32,778 nucleotides of DNA from Pseudomonas sp. LS-2. GTDB lineage: Bacteria; Pseudomonadota; Gammaproteobacteria; Pseudomonadales; Pseudomonadaceae. Within the stretch, counting starts at the first letter, position 1. Each line of letters starts with the position of its first letter. The stretch is from positions 57,875 through 90,652 of the forward strand of contig NZ_QXTJ01000040.1 in the NCBI RefSeq assembly GCF_003605735.1, in the 5' to 3' direction. The notes under the pieces are model-generated. The model searched no databases. It saw only the letters and a list, made by a program, of their open reading frames with translations, and was not told where the DNA came from. The position numbers were made by a program, and so were the translations under genes. Shown here in pieces: positions 1-9,829 of the stretch.

Positions 1-95
1 CTTCGAGCAGCGCCAAGATCGAAGTCCTCAAACATTTGAGTATTTGCGCTGTCATAGGAAACCCTGCCAGACCGCAATTGATGTTCAGAGAGTGA
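1..95 (+). CDS. C-terminal end of a small orphan protein (NYWPN/PARPQL family), 5' end outside window
   Basis: An open frame runs in from the left edge (codons from position 3) and stops at a TGA at 93-95. Only about 30 residues are visible. The last of them read SICAVIGNPARPQLMFRE, which lines up with NICAYVGSPARPQLIFKLE near the C-terminus of the protein encoded at 12409-12939: shared I-C-A, G, P-A-R-P-Q-L and F, with a Ser-Ser pair at a similar distance upstream. Such a match at the end of an otherwise unexplained frame is hard to get by chance, so I read it as the 3' end of a paralogous gene. The function of the family is unknown. The part that should carry the NYWPN signature lies outside the window. 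Confidence 0.6.
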   Translation, partial: SSSAKIEVLKHLSICAVIGNPARPQLMFRE

Positions 96-257
96 GCGCT
101 GAGGGCTAGCGTGATTGGTGACCACCTAGCGGTAGGGGCGGAAATCTGCGCCGCTGAGGCCCACGAGTCAAGATTTCAGCCCCTTAACGACATCAGCCCG
201 ATTGCAGTGTCGTGAAGGCATGATTCGCGATACCTATGGCGCGATCCAATTGTCAGT

Positions 258-3099
258 TCACCGCACGGGCTTACGACCGCTCACGGACACTGGTGCCTTG
301 AGCGGTGTTTTCTTAGGTGGCTTGTATTTGCACTTCGGAAAGGTTGAACAGGAAAGAAATTTTCCGTACGGCCCTGGTCGCCATATCAGCTCACCAACTT
401 TACACCCTGGGCAGGCGGGCCCCTTGGCCTTGGCGGGAGCTTGAGCAGGTGCCGATCCGGGAATAGTCTTATCGGGCTTACGTTCGGCTTTTATCGCCTG
501 TCCATTGTCATCTGTGGGAACTACGACACCTTCGTCGATCAGCTCCTGCAGGAAAGATGAGCGGCGCCCCGCGACCGTAAACATTGCGACGCTTCGCCTT
601 GCCCTCGTCAACGCGACATAGAAAAGCCGGCGCTCCTCGCTGCATGGAAAGGTGTCGCCTTGCGGCATAACGAGGGAGAACAGTGGGTCGTCGACTTTAA
701 CGTTTGGAAACCCGCGCATGACCATGCCGGGAAGAATCACATAATCGGCCTCGTCACCCTTTGAGGTATGCACGGTCTTGAACCTGAAAGCCATACGATC
801 GCCGAACCGTTGCTGCCAATCAGCGGCTAGGAATTTAGCATCAAGCTTGTAGCGCCCCAATACGAAGACGTTGACCTTGCCGCCTCGCCCCAAAGGCACA
901 CTCCCCTCGCAGATCTGCTGGTAGATACGCTCGACATATTTATCAACCGCTTGAGCTACTTTATTTCGGTGCTCGACCTGTATAGCCTGAAAGGCTGGCC
1001 CTATGGGAGCCGTTACAGAGTTTACGTTTTTTCTTAAACTGAGCAGGGTTCTTCGACACGAATCGGCTGGAGACATCACAAATTGCCTGGGGGCATCGAA
1101 ATGTCGTCTCCAATCGAAGCACCTGCCCATGACCGTACCAGGGTTTGAAGCCTGTCATGACGGAGACGTCAGCACCCGCGAAGCGATTGATTGATTGCCA
1201 GTCGTCCCCGACGGCGAACAGAAACTTATTAGGCTGGCTAACGAGGGCTCTGCAAAGCCTCGCCCGAGCGCGCGATGCATCTTGATACTCGTCAGCCATA
1301 ACCAGGTCGTAAGGTGACCGGTGCCCGGCCTCCAGATACTCTGCGGCCTTGTTAATCATGTCTTCGAAGTCGATTCCGTTTTCTGCAGCCAAGGCTTCGT
1401 TCCACTTTTTGACTACAGGAATCAACAGGTCTACGAACATGTCGAACCGGTACTTGAAGGCCCCGCTGTCCATCTCGGCCAGGCGGGTCATCAAGTCTTG
1501 TTCCGTATAGCAATTGCTTTTGAAATGGGTGATGAACGTACGGATCAGTCCGAGCAGGTCGGCATGCTTGATGGGTTCCAGGCCATTGAAGGGGATCGGT
1601 CGATCAGGGTTTGGATCAAGCTCGATGCCCCGGACGGTGAGTTCTCTCGCCAGGTGGGTAAACGCTTCTCCATTACGGACTTGATGAGAGAGCGTTTCGA
1701 TAAGCTGCGTTCCCTTATGCCTGTGGAGCTGACGCTTCCAAGCCACCCCGTCTAGATATTTCTTGAACTGCTCAGGGGGCTGGCCCTCTTCGTCCAGAGC
1801 AAAATGCTCGTGGTAGAGATTCAGATCTGGGTAGAAAAAATCCGGGAAGTACTGACGATGCTCTGACGTCGCAGTCGGGTGCTCGTACTCACGTTCGTAC
1901 AGGTACTCAACCCCGTTGTAAAAAAGCCAGTTGGCAATGATGCACTCTTCCTGGCTGGCCACCTCCTCGCCCTTCAGAGTGACCAATTTCCCTTCACCGT
2001 CCGAGTTTGTCGTATCAAACAGTTTGTCTTTGTGTGAGAGAGGCAGGTGCCGGCCAAACACTAAACGGAAAATATCCCAGCGCGTACGGAACGCCGGAGA
2101 TTTGTCTTTGAGATCATCAACAATTTCGGCCAGCGTGGCTAACGCGAGATGCTCCTTGCGAGCCCACGCAGGTACGTGCGGCGTGCTGCCCGTAGCCGAA
2201 CCAATGATTTTGAGCCCTAGCGAGTGAAATGTCATGGCTGAGATTTCGACGCTAGGCTTGCCAAGGCGCTCAAGGGAGGCGTTGGCCCGTGCTTGAAGCT
2301 CTGCAGCCGCATCCTTGTTGTAAGCCAGCATGACGATTGATGTGGGGCTGACGATCCCCCGATGCATGGCATAGATGGCCTTGGCTACCATCGTGGAGGT
2401 TTTGCCGGAGCCCGCTGACGCGACGACTTGCACCCGGTTGTCAAAGCACACCACCGCCTTTGCCTGCTCGTCAGTTAGAGGCTTACTTTCGACCTTGTCG
2501 AACAGCTCCCGGCAGTCACGGAGCTCCAGTTGGGTGTGCAGCTTGTTGCGCTGCTCCCATGTGCCCGCCCAATCAGACTTCCACCGCTCGATATCAAGTC
2601 CTGCTTGGGCATACCCATCATTTAGATGAGCCCTCACCTCTGGGGTTTCAAGCAGCTCTTTCAGCGCCGCTACGCTCACCTCCAGGGTTGGTTTGCTGCC
2701 CAGCAACGCTTGCTGATTTTCATGGGTAAGCCAGCGGTGCTTTTCATCAGCGGTAGCTAATGCATGATCAACTTCTTTCAGCCACTGGGAAAGCTTCGCA
2801 TAGTAGGAGTCGAACCGGTGGCAGCGAAATCGTTTGAGTAGATCGTCCACCGCACGGTGCAGGGTTGGGGCGTGTAGGTTCCAAAGACCACCAAAGCGCA
2901 CGCCCGCGCTTGCCGGCCACACGAGTTCAGACCACAACAAGCGGCGTTTGATTTCAAAGCTTGGAAGCTTTTCAGGGGCTATGTGGTACTGCTGACCACT
3001 GACGATTACGACGACGCGATCGCTCTCGACTAGAAGGCGCCAGCGCGCAGATCCGGTTAACAATCGCCCGAGCCTTGATGGCGTCCATTCCAAAAACAT
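258..3099 (-). pseudogene. Helicase-IV (HelD/UvrD-like) helicase with nuclease-like insertion and C-terminal zinc finger, frameshifted
   Basis: The first frame (3099 to 961) has a HelD-like N-terminus, a Walker A motif ASAGSGKTS near residue 228, the DExx box MADEYQDAS and the motif GDDWQSINRFAG. The second frame, entered near 1030, carries the remaining superfamily-1 motifs (HTSKGDEADYVILPG, RRLFYVALTRARR) and a four-cysteine topoisomerase-type zinc finger (CPGCK...CSTFPKCKYK) just before the stop. The two halves join at a run of six A on the coding strand (T6 at 1027-1032). Removing one base restores a continuous protein of about 945 residues, so the gene is frameshifted or the run is miscounted. 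Inserted between helicase motifs, near residues 395-475, is a segment with YEREYEHP, YFPDFFYPD and YHEHFALD that resembles a PD-(D/E)XK-type nuclease insert seen in some UvrD-like proteins, although the ExK lysine is replaced. The start ATG at 3099 has an AGGGA ribosome site 7 bases upstream. A DNA repair or phage-defence role is likely for the intact form. Confidence 0.8.
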
Positions 3100-3645
3100 G
3101 CAGAATCCCTACGCCTAAAAATTCGACATTCTAGCCCAATGTTAAGCGTCTTCGGGTTGACCTTTACGCGCGCAAAGCGAGTGACTGCTCGATCGTTGGA
3201 CACCCTCAGCATCCGCCGCTGGTGATTAAAGGTTTAATCGTGAGCGAGCCAGAGGGACGATCAGCCAGCGTTTTGTATTAGATTGGGCGGCCTGGAACAG
3301 GTTGAAGCCGTGCCAGGCATTGGAGATGCCCACAGGATGAAGGGGTAAGAGTACATTTGTGCTCTTGCCGATATTTCGATGCCAAGTGCTCCGATCCTCA
3401 CGGCAGCGTCCCTTGAACATGCTGAGCCGATTTAGAGCCTCTGTTATGTCGTCAAATCGTACACCTCGTAGGTCTATCGCTCGCTAGCGCCTGCAATCTT
3501 GGGAAACCGTCTGGAGGGGAATTTGAATAGCCTGGACTAGCCCCCCGCGGATAGACTCATACTCACGTCGGCCACCCCGCGCGCTCTGCTGGGGGACGTA
3601 GCCAGCTTCATCACTTCGCGGAAAAGTCTTCAAGGAAGAAAATAG
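3100..3645. other. Intergenic region between the helicase gene and hamA
   Basis: These 546 bases separate divergently transcribed genes, so promoters for both should lie here. I found no convincing protein: the short frames present have atypical composition and no ribosome sites. A short imperfect inverted repeat (AAGAGTAC/GTGCTCTT around 3345-3364) is the only structure noticed. The last bases hold AAGGAAG at 3632-3638, the ribosome site of hamA. Confidence 0.5.
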
Positions 3646-4425
3646 ATGGTGCAGTTCAACGATTGGTGCGATTGCGCTGATGAGCCTGTTGGGAACCACT
3701 TTCGCAGAGTGCTGACGGGTCAGACAGCCAACCGTCAGACAGGGGTTGATGCGACAGCCTCTGTCATCCCAGGACATTACGCTTCAGAAGAACGCATAGC
3801 ACGAGCACTTGCACGTCTTGGTAAGCCGGCCACAGCTGAGTTAATTGAGGGTAAGCTTCCGACGTCCAAGCAGATCCGGTCAGGTGACCTCGGCGAGATC
3901 TATGCGACGGAGTGGATTGATACGCAGAGCGGCGGCTTTCGCGCTTTGATCAAAAGGCTTCGCTGGAAAGACCACCGGAACATGGCGATGCGAGGCGATG
4001 ACGTCATTGGCATGTTGGAGGATCCTGCCACACATCGACTGATCTTCATCAAGGCAGAAGCGAAGAGCCGGGCCAAACTCACAAACAAAGTGCTAACGGA
4101 GGCTCGCCAAGGCCTTGATAAGGACGGTGGCCTGCCTTCTGCTCACGCGCTCGCGTTCATCGCCGAGCGCTTGCTGGAATTGGGCAACGAACAGCTGGCG
4201 GATTCTATTGATGACGCTCAGCTTATCGACGGCATACAGCCTAAGGACGTTCGACATCTGCTTTTTACCTTTTCAGGCAATGCGCCAGAAGCGCTTCTGA
4301 CCGCAGCTTTAAAAAGCTATTCCGGGGCCATCCAGCAGTGGGCCATAGGCTTGCATGTGGATGAGCACCCCCTCTTTGTTGCCGCTGTCTATGATCAGGT
4401 GATCGCTAATGCCAACAACACCTGA
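3646..4425 (+). CDS. hamA: Hachiman anti-phage system nuclease HamA (DUF1837)
   Basis: This 259-residue protein matches the DUF1837 family, the effector subunit of the Hachiman anti-phage system. HamA is a PD-(D/E)XK-type nuclease held by the helicase HamB and released to degrade DNA when HamB senses aberrant DNA ends. Visible motifs are GDLGE (residues 80-84), WKDHRNMAMRGDD (107-119) and the catalytic-type triplet E-A-K at 138-140 within FIKAEAKSRAKL; the spacing fits an intact active site. The ATG at 3646 has AAGGAAG 7 bases upstream and is directly preceded by an in-frame stop, which settles the start. The gene overlaps hamB by 17 bases, so the two are translationally coupled. The family is usually 250-300 residues, so the gene looks full length. 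Confidence 0.93.
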   Translation: MVQFNDWCDCADEPVGNHFRRVLTGQTANRQTGVDATASVIPGHYASEERIARALARLGKPATAELIEGKLPTSKQIRSGDLGEIYATEWIDTQSGGFRALIKRLRWKDHRNMAMRGDDVIGMLEDPATHRLIFIKAEAKSRAKLTNKVLTEARQGLDKDGGLPSAHALAFIAERLLELGNEQLADSIDDAQLIDGIQPKDVRHLLFTFSGNAPEALLTAALKSYSGAIQQWAIGLHVDEHPLFVAAVYDQVIANANNT

Positions 4426-7400
4426 AGCAATTATCGCGAGTATTGCCGAAGCGGCAACCGCAGGTTTCCGCAGCCGTCTCATCGCGCGAGGCCAAGCAAG
4501 AGCAATTATCTGGCGAGACGGTGTGCTTCCCCCAGATGCCCCAGAGTTCGCGCCACAGCTTAGCTATGACCTGCACTCATATGGCTACTCCCTGCTCGGC
4601 CTTGGGTTGCGGTTGCGAGATCTTCAGGGCGACTCAGTCCAGGCTCGCACTGCGTTCGAACAAGCAGCGACTGCTCTCGAAGCGGTGATCGCTAAGGGCA
4701 ATCCCGGGGAAGTGGATCGAGATTTCCACTTCGTCATGACGGCCGCGGGCTACCACCTAGCGCACCTCTCAGCTAGAGCCTACTCGTTGCTTCAGGCTGT
4801 AGTAACGGAAAATAATTTCACATTGCCAGAGCAAGCACTCGCTTTGCTCATGAGACGCAACCTCCACGAGCTTCGCACGATGGTCTTCGACTATCGTGCA
4901 TCTGGGCAGGGTAGCGACGCTGCCATCGCTGCGGAGGTTCAAGGAAACCTCGACAGGTTGGAGGCTGCAGGAGAACCCTCGGAGGACAGCGACGACTTCC
5001 TTTTCGAAAGTCTCAACACTGCATTGACCGATACGTTCATGGCGGGAATGGCGCTTTTCATATCCGCGCTTGAACGGGGTGAAGAAGTACTGGTTACGCA
5101 AGCGAAGGATCGGCTTGGAACTGGCCTCGCCATTTCCAGTGAAATGAACATGCTTCCCCAGTGGTGGGCGTACCGAATTGCGATTCATTTGATCACAGAC
5201 CTGTGGTCTAGCACTTTCCACGTCAATGTACCGCCTCAACCCACCGGAGGAGAGGCAGCCGACTGGCCACAGCTCCGTGAGCTGTTCATTGCCCTACTGC
5301 ACCAGCGACCTCGTGCTGAGCTTGATCTTTGGCCCTCACAAATCGATGCTGCCCACCGAGCATCTGATCAAACTGACGATCTCGTGGTTTCGCTCCCAAC
5401 CAGCGCGGGGAAAACCCGAATCGCAGAGCTTTGCATCCTTCGGTGCCTGGCTGCTGGCAAGCGTGTCGCGTTTATCACTCCATTACGGGCGCTTTCCGCT
5501 CAGACTGAGGTTACTCTGCAGAGAAGCTTTGGGCCTCTTGGTAAAACGATCTCTGCGCTTTACGGCAGCATTGGCGTCAGCGGCATTGATGAGGACTCAA
5601 TCAGAGGCCGAAACATCATCGTCGCAACACCAGAGAAAATAGACTTTGCCCTGCGCAATGACCCAGACCTCCTGAACGACGTCGGCCTGCTGGTTTTCGA
5701 TGAAGGCCACATGATAGGTCTCAACGAACGTGAAGTACGCTACGAAGTACAAATCCAACGCTTGCTGCGTCGTGCAGACGCTGATCAACGCCGAATTGTG
5801 TGTCTATCGGCAATCCTTCCAGATGGCGATCAGTTGGAAGACTTTTCTAACTGGCTGCGCAAAGATCACCCAGGCGATCTGATCAAAAACGATTGGCGCC
5901 CTACCCGGCTTCGGTTCGGTGAAGTCACTTGGAATGCCACCAACTCCACCGCCCGTCTCAGTCTGCGCGTTGGTGATGAGCGCCCTTGGGTGCAACGTTA
6001 TCTAGAGGGGAGCGTTCCCCCAGCCTGGGTGCGGCCAAAACGCCGCCGGACGAAGATTTTTCCTAATGATCAACGCGAACTCTGCCTCGCTACAGCTTGG
6101 CGCCTTATTGATGATGGGCAAACTGTACTCATCTTTTGCCCACAACGAAGCAGCGTCGAACCTTATGCGGATATGATTATTGATCTCTACGAGCGCGAAG
6201 CTCTCCGATCTCTTCTTGAGGTTGATCCCGCCACGCTGAGGACTGCCATCGCACTTGGCGAAGAATGGCTCGGAGCGGAGAGCTCGATCCTGAAATGCCT
6301 GCGCCTGGGTGTTGCGCTGCATCACGGGGCGTTGCCTACGGCGTATCGCAAGGAGGTTGAGCGCTTGCTTCGCGAAGGTGTCCTCAGGGTCACAATATCC
6401 TCACCTACCCTAGCGCAAGGCTTAAATTTGTCTGCCACCGCAGTGGTGATGCATTCCTTGCACCGATCGGGCGAGCGAATTGATATTTCTGAATTCAAGA
6501 ATGTTATTGGTCGGGCAGGACGAGCTTACGTCGATGTCGAAGGTATGGTGCTTTTCCCCATCTTCGACAAGGCAGGACAGCGACGGAAAAATTGGGAAGC
6601 ATTGATCAGTGACCTAGGCGCCCGCAACATGGAAAGCGGACTAGTCCAGCTTGTTGGCACGCTGCTAGTGCGCATGTCGAGAAAAATTGGGGGCGACATT
6701 GACGCGTTAGTCGAGTACGTCGCCAACAATGCGATGGCGTGGAGCTTTCCTGAGCTTGACTCAGAGAAGCCTGAGGAAAGCCAGGTTGCTCGGGCCGACT
6801 GGGAACGACATGTGGCCACTCTCGACACGGCCGTCCTGAGTTTGATTGGCGGAAGTGACGTTGACGACAGCAACATTGAGTCTGCACTTGACGATATCCT
6901 TCAATCCTCGCTATGGCATCGCCGATTACTTCGTTGTGATGAAAACACTCAGAACGCGTTGAAAGCAGGCCTGAGGTCACGTGCCACGCTGATTTGGAGC
7001 CAAACTAGCTCCGTCCAGCGTAGAGGCTACTTTCTGGCAGGTATCGGGCTGGCCACAGGCAAGACTCTTGACGCGTTGGCAGAGGAGCTCAATCTATTGC
7101 TGGTGACGGCGAACGCGGGAATAATCCAGGATGATGAAAGCGTTGCAATCGAGGCTCTTACTGCTATTGCTCAACACGTGTTTTCCTTTTATCCCTTCAT
7201 GCCCGACGCGCTACCTGCAAACTGGCAGGACATTCTAAAGCGATGGCTGCAAGGTCGAGCAATAACCAGCCATTCTGCTGATGAAGCCTCAGAAACCCTG
7301 AGATTTATAGAGAACGGCCTTGTCTATCGCCTGCCTTGGGCAATGGAGGCGATCCGAGTCCGGGCAGAAGCTAACGATGATACGGTCGTTGAACTACCTC

Positions 7401-7927
7401 TCGATAATTTTGAGCTTGGCTTGGCCGTCGCAGCAGTTGAAACTGGAACGCTGAACCGGGCAGCGGCACTATTGATTCAAGCGGGCTTCAGCTCAAGGAT
7501 GGCTGCCATCAAGGCCGTCACTGATACCGGAGCCACATTCGATACAAGTGATGGGCTCCGGAGCTGGCTTCTTTCAGAAGAGGTGACACAGTTAAACGTT
7601 TCGCCCAATTGGCCGACCGCCGAAACGAGGAACATCTGGCTCGACTTCATGGGCAGTTTCGAGCCGCGTGAGAGTCACACGTGGGCCAAACGTTCTTACT
7701 GGGGAAAGGTCAACTGGCTGGACGCCTCACCACCTCCAAGTACCCCACTTCAGCTGTACGAACATGCAGGAAAAGCGCAAGTATTAGCGGTTGACGGCGC
7801 ACTCCTAGGGACTCTGCAAAATTCGATGAATCCCGCCCGGAAGGGATTGCTGCGCGTCAACGTTGGCCAAGACACGAGCACGATCGACATCATTTATCTG
7901 GGCCCACAGGACTTGACTGGCGTATAG
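4409..7927 (+). CDS. hamB: Hachiman anti-phage system helicase HamB
   Basis: A 1172-residue superfamily-2 helicase encoded directly after and overlapping hamA. Residues 1-300 form a helical N-terminal region. The helicase core follows: Walker A in LPTSAGKTRIAE (about 328-339), the DExH box FDEGHMI (about 429-435), motif III-like VCLSAILP, and motif VI FKNVIGRAGRAY (about 697-708), as in Ski2-like helicases. The C-terminal 400 residues are mostly helical with no motif I can name. In the known system HamB translocates on DNA, keeps HamA inactive, and releases it on sensing damaged or phage DNA ends. All helicase motifs appear intact and the length matches characterised HamB proteins of roughly 1000-1200 residues. 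The ATG at 4409 lies inside hamA, which implies coupled expression at a defined ratio. Confidence 0.93.
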   Translation: MPTTPEAIIASIAEAATAGFRSRLIARGQARAIIWRDGVLPPDAPEFAPQLSYDLHSYGYSLLGLGLRLRDLQGDSVQARTAFEQAATALEAVIAKGNPGEVDRDFHFVMTAAGYHLAHLSARAYSLLQAVVTENNFTLPEQALALLMRRNLHELRTMVFDYRASGQGSDAAIAAEVQGNLDRLEAAGEPSEDSDDFLFESLNTALTDTFMAGMALFISALERGEEVLVTQAKDRLGTGLAISSEMNMLPQWWAYRIAIHLITDLWSSTFHVNVPPQPTGGEAADWPQLRELFIALLHQRPRAELDLWPSQIDAAHRASDQTDDLVVSLPTSAGKTRIAELCILRCLAAGKRVAFITPLRALSAQTEVTLQRSFGPLGKTISALYGSIGVSGIDEDSIRGRNIIVATPEKIDFALRNDPDLLNDVGLLVFDEGHMIGLNEREVRYEVQIQRLLRRADADQRRIVCLSAILPDGDQLEDFSNWLRKDHPGDLIKNDWRPTRLRFGEVTWNATNSTARLSLRVGDERPWVQRYLEGSVPPAWVRPKRRRTKIFPNDQRELCLATAWRLIDDGQTVLIFCPQRSSVEPYADMIIDLYEREALRSLLEVDPATLRTAIALGEEWLGAESSILKCLRLGVALHHGALPTAYRKEVERLLREGVLRVTISSPTLAQGLNLSATAVVMHSLHRSGERIDISEFKNVIGRAGRAYVDVEGMVLFPIFDKAGQRRKNWEALISDLGARNMESGLVQLVGTLLVRMSRKIGGDIDALVEYVANNAMAWSFPELDSEKPEESQVARADWERHVATLDTAVLSLIGGSDVDDSNIESALDDILQSSLWHRRLLRCDENTQNALKAGLRSRATLIWSQTSSVQRRGYFLAGIGLATGKTLDALAEELNLLLVTANAGIIQDDESVAIEALTAIAQHVFSFYPFMPDALPANWQDILKRWLQGRAITSHSADEASETLRFIENGLVYRLPWAMEAIRVRAEANDDTVVELPLDNFELGLAVAAVETGTLNRAAALLIQAGFSSRMAAIKAVTDTGATFDTSDGLRSWLLSEEVTQLNVSPNWPTAETRNIWLDFMGSFEPRESHTWAKRSYWGKVNWLDASPPPSTPLQLYEHAGKAQVLAVDGALLGTLQNSMNPARKGLLRVNVGQDTSTIDIIYLGPQDLTGV

Positions 7928-8017
7928 GTAGTTTGGGATTTGCCCCGTAGCTCGCTGCGCATGACCTGCCGCTCCTGTCCAAGGATGTCCGAGTGCACAG
8001 TGGTAACTTGGCGTACT

Positions 8018-8071
8018 CCAATGGCCAAACTGGCAGCTCAATCAGGATCCAAAATGGCCATCTGCCATTGG
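8018..8071. repeat. Inverted repeat between hamB and the ABC-3C operon
   Basis: Perfect 8-base arms CCAATGGC (8018-8025) and GCCATTGG (8064-8071) are separated by 38 bases. The repeat lies in the 253-base gap between the Hachiman and ABC-3C operons, where the second operon's promoter should be. The long loop and the lack of a T-run argue against a terminator; an operator or no function are both possible. Confidence 0.3.
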
Positions 8072-8180
8072 TCACGGTAATATGCATGAGCCGCCGCGCA
8101 GTAGCCTCGGATTCACCATCCCCCGAACGTCCTCATGGCAACAATAATGAGGTGTGCTTCGGGCACCCGCTAGGTTAGCC

Positions 8181-9371
8181 ATGCAGTCAACAATCGATTT
8201 TGAAGCCCGAAAGCTCTTCGAAGCCATCAAGTACCAGATCCATGTCGCCATCGAGTACTGTCATAAGCTCGACGATGATCAATCTCTCTGGATTGAGGTA
8301 TTTGGCGATGTTGCCGTCGATAGGGAGGGCGCCATAGAGGTCAAGATGTGGGAAGACGACCTCACAGACGGGCACACCAATTTCTGGAATACGCTGCACA
8401 ACTGGCTCAAGCCAGCGTTCGATCATGGGCGGTTTGAGGAGTTAATCCTGCTGACGACGCAGAGCTTCGGCAGTAGATCAACGCTGAGTCAATGGAACGA
8501 AAGCGACCCATCCCAGCGCCTAGGTCTGCTCACCTCCATCGACGCGGCGATAGGCAAGCGCAAGTCACGTAAGCAGGAGTCGAAGCCGCCCTCTGACGGT
8601 ACTCCGCCCATGCGAGGTAAGCTTACTTCGCAACGACAAGCTGTCTTAAGCAAAGAGACACGAGAGTCTCTCCTCGCCGTAATTCCCAAGATTCGAATTC
8701 TGCCAGAGCAGCAAAACCTGGCCGCCCTTATCGCGGCGTATAAAAAAGAGAAGCTGGGCGGCATCAACCCCAACCGGAAAGACGATTACGTCAATGACCT
8801 GTTCGGCTTCATGATGGACGCCACCCGTATCGCCAAGGGCTGGGAAATCAAAGGGCGAGAGTTCAACGCCAAGCTTCAGGAGCTTACCAAACGGCACATG
8901 GTGGGCCCGGTGACCTTCCCCGCTATCAACACCGAGCTAATTAGCCGTCAGGCGGCTGAGCCTCACCTGCGAAGCCGGCGGTTTGCCCGCAAGCTGATCG
9001 AGATCGGGGCGGAGAAACATTTATCGCGCGCCACCTTGAACTTGCTTGAGGCGCACGAGCACGTCTCAGGGATGATCCGGGACTGCTCTGTCAGCCCAGA
9101 TGACATTTCACGTTACCAGCACAATCATCACGAGGCTGCTTTTTGGGCGAGAGATTCGGCCATGGAAAACCTCGACTCAAATTCAGACAGGTCGAAGAAG
9201 CTGGCGGCTTCCCGCCAGTTCTTCTCGCAGAGCTGCGCCGCCCCAGTCACTCCCCTGTGTAGTTTTCAGGACACTCCTCAAACCTTTCGAAACGGCATCT
9301 ATCACTTGCTGGCGGATGAGGAGCCTGGCACCCGAGATGAAGAATTTCATTGGAGGCTATGGGACGAATGA
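8181..9371 (+). CDS. ABC-3C system effector with N-terminal PD-(D/E)XK (DUF4297/Cap4-like) nuclease domain
   Basis: First gene of a tightly packed three-gene operon that ends in a DUF3732 ABC ATPase, the layout of ABC-three-component conflict systems. The N-terminus contains LWIEVFGDVAVDREGAIEVK with acidic residues E39 and D43 and the E53-x-K55 pair, followed by DLTDGHTNFWNTLHNW. This resembles the dsDNA nuclease domain (DUF4297/Cap4) found in conflict systems. The remaining 300 residues are mainly helical and probably contact the partner subunits. The frame opens at a GTG at 8154, but the ATG at 8181 matches where family similarity begins and has an AGG 6 bases upstream, giving 396 residues. 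The stop overlaps the next start as ATGA. The nuclease role is inferred from motifs; the operon assignment is firmer. Confidence 0.75.
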   Translation: MQSTIDFEARKLFEAIKYQIHVAIEYCHKLDDDQSLWIEVFGDVAVDREGAIEVKMWEDDLTDGHTNFWNTLHNWLKPAFDHGRFEELILLTTQSFGSRSTLSQWNESDPSQRLGLLTSIDAAIGKRKSRKQESKPPSDGTPPMRGKLTSQRQAVLSKETRESLLAVIPKIRILPEQQNLAALIAAYKKEKLGGINPNRKDDYVNDLFGFMMDATRIAKGWEIKGREFNAKLQELTKRHMVGPVTFPAINTELISRQAAEPHLRSRRFARKLIEIGAEKHLSRATLNLLEAHEHVSGMIRDCSVSPDDISRYQHNHHEAAFWARDSAMENLDSNSDRSKKLAASRQFFSQSCAAPVTPLCSFQDTPQTFRNGIYHLLADEEPGTRDEEFHWRLWDE

Positions 9372-9829
9372 ACCCACGCCCAGTCGACCATCTTTACACG
9401 CTGCAGCGATCGCCCATCGCGCTGGCGCCGATCATCTACCAGTTTTACAACAACAGAGAGACCACGGAACAGGACGTGCTGCTGAGCTACCTCATTCTCC
9501 CGCTGGTGCTGTATCCCCCGACCCAAGAGTTTCTTCACAAGGCTAAGAGCACCAGCTCGCTGCGAACCATGTGCGAAAAGCGCGAGAGGTTGGCCGGGCT
9601 GGTCGAGCGAGTCCAGCAAATGAAGTCACTGACCAACGAATGCCTGCTGATTCTGTCCGCCGAGGGAAGTCTGGGCTTCGACCAGCGGATGGGAGTGACC
9701 TTACATGATGAAAACAGAGCAGAGAACGCCAATCCAAGGATCATGAAGGCGGCTGAACGCCTCGCTACCGTCTTTGGGACAGAGCACATCGTTACTATCT
9801 ACAGGATGTTAGGGCTCAAATCACTATGA
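9368..9829 (+). CDS. ABC-3C system middle component
   Basis: A small helical protein of 153 residues between the putative nuclease and the ABC ATPase. Its start (NPRPVDHLYTLQRSPIALAPIIYQFY) and the segment DVLLSYLILPLVLYP match my memory of the middle-component families of ABC-3C systems, which are thought to bridge the ATPase and the effector. I chose the ATG at 9368 because it overlaps the upstream stop as ATGA and has GGAGG 11 bases upstream; an ATG at 9359 and a TTG at 9350 are in the same frame. The 3' end overlaps the next gene as ATGA. No catalytic motif is visible. Confidence 0.75.
   Translation: MNPRPVDHLYTLQRSPIALAPIIYQFYNNRETTEQDVLLSYLILPLVLYPPTQEFLHKAKSTSSLRTMCEKRERLAGLVERVQQMKSLTNECLLILSAEGSLGFDQRMGVTLHDENRAENANPRIMKAAERLATVFGTEHIVTIYRMLGLKSL

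Noticed and set aside
961..1040. Programmed ribosomal frameshift at the A6 run of the helicase gene.
   Set aside because: The halves need a +1 shift, while A-rich slippery sites favour -1; a -1 shift here reads into a stop almost at once. Mutation or sequencing error is simpler.
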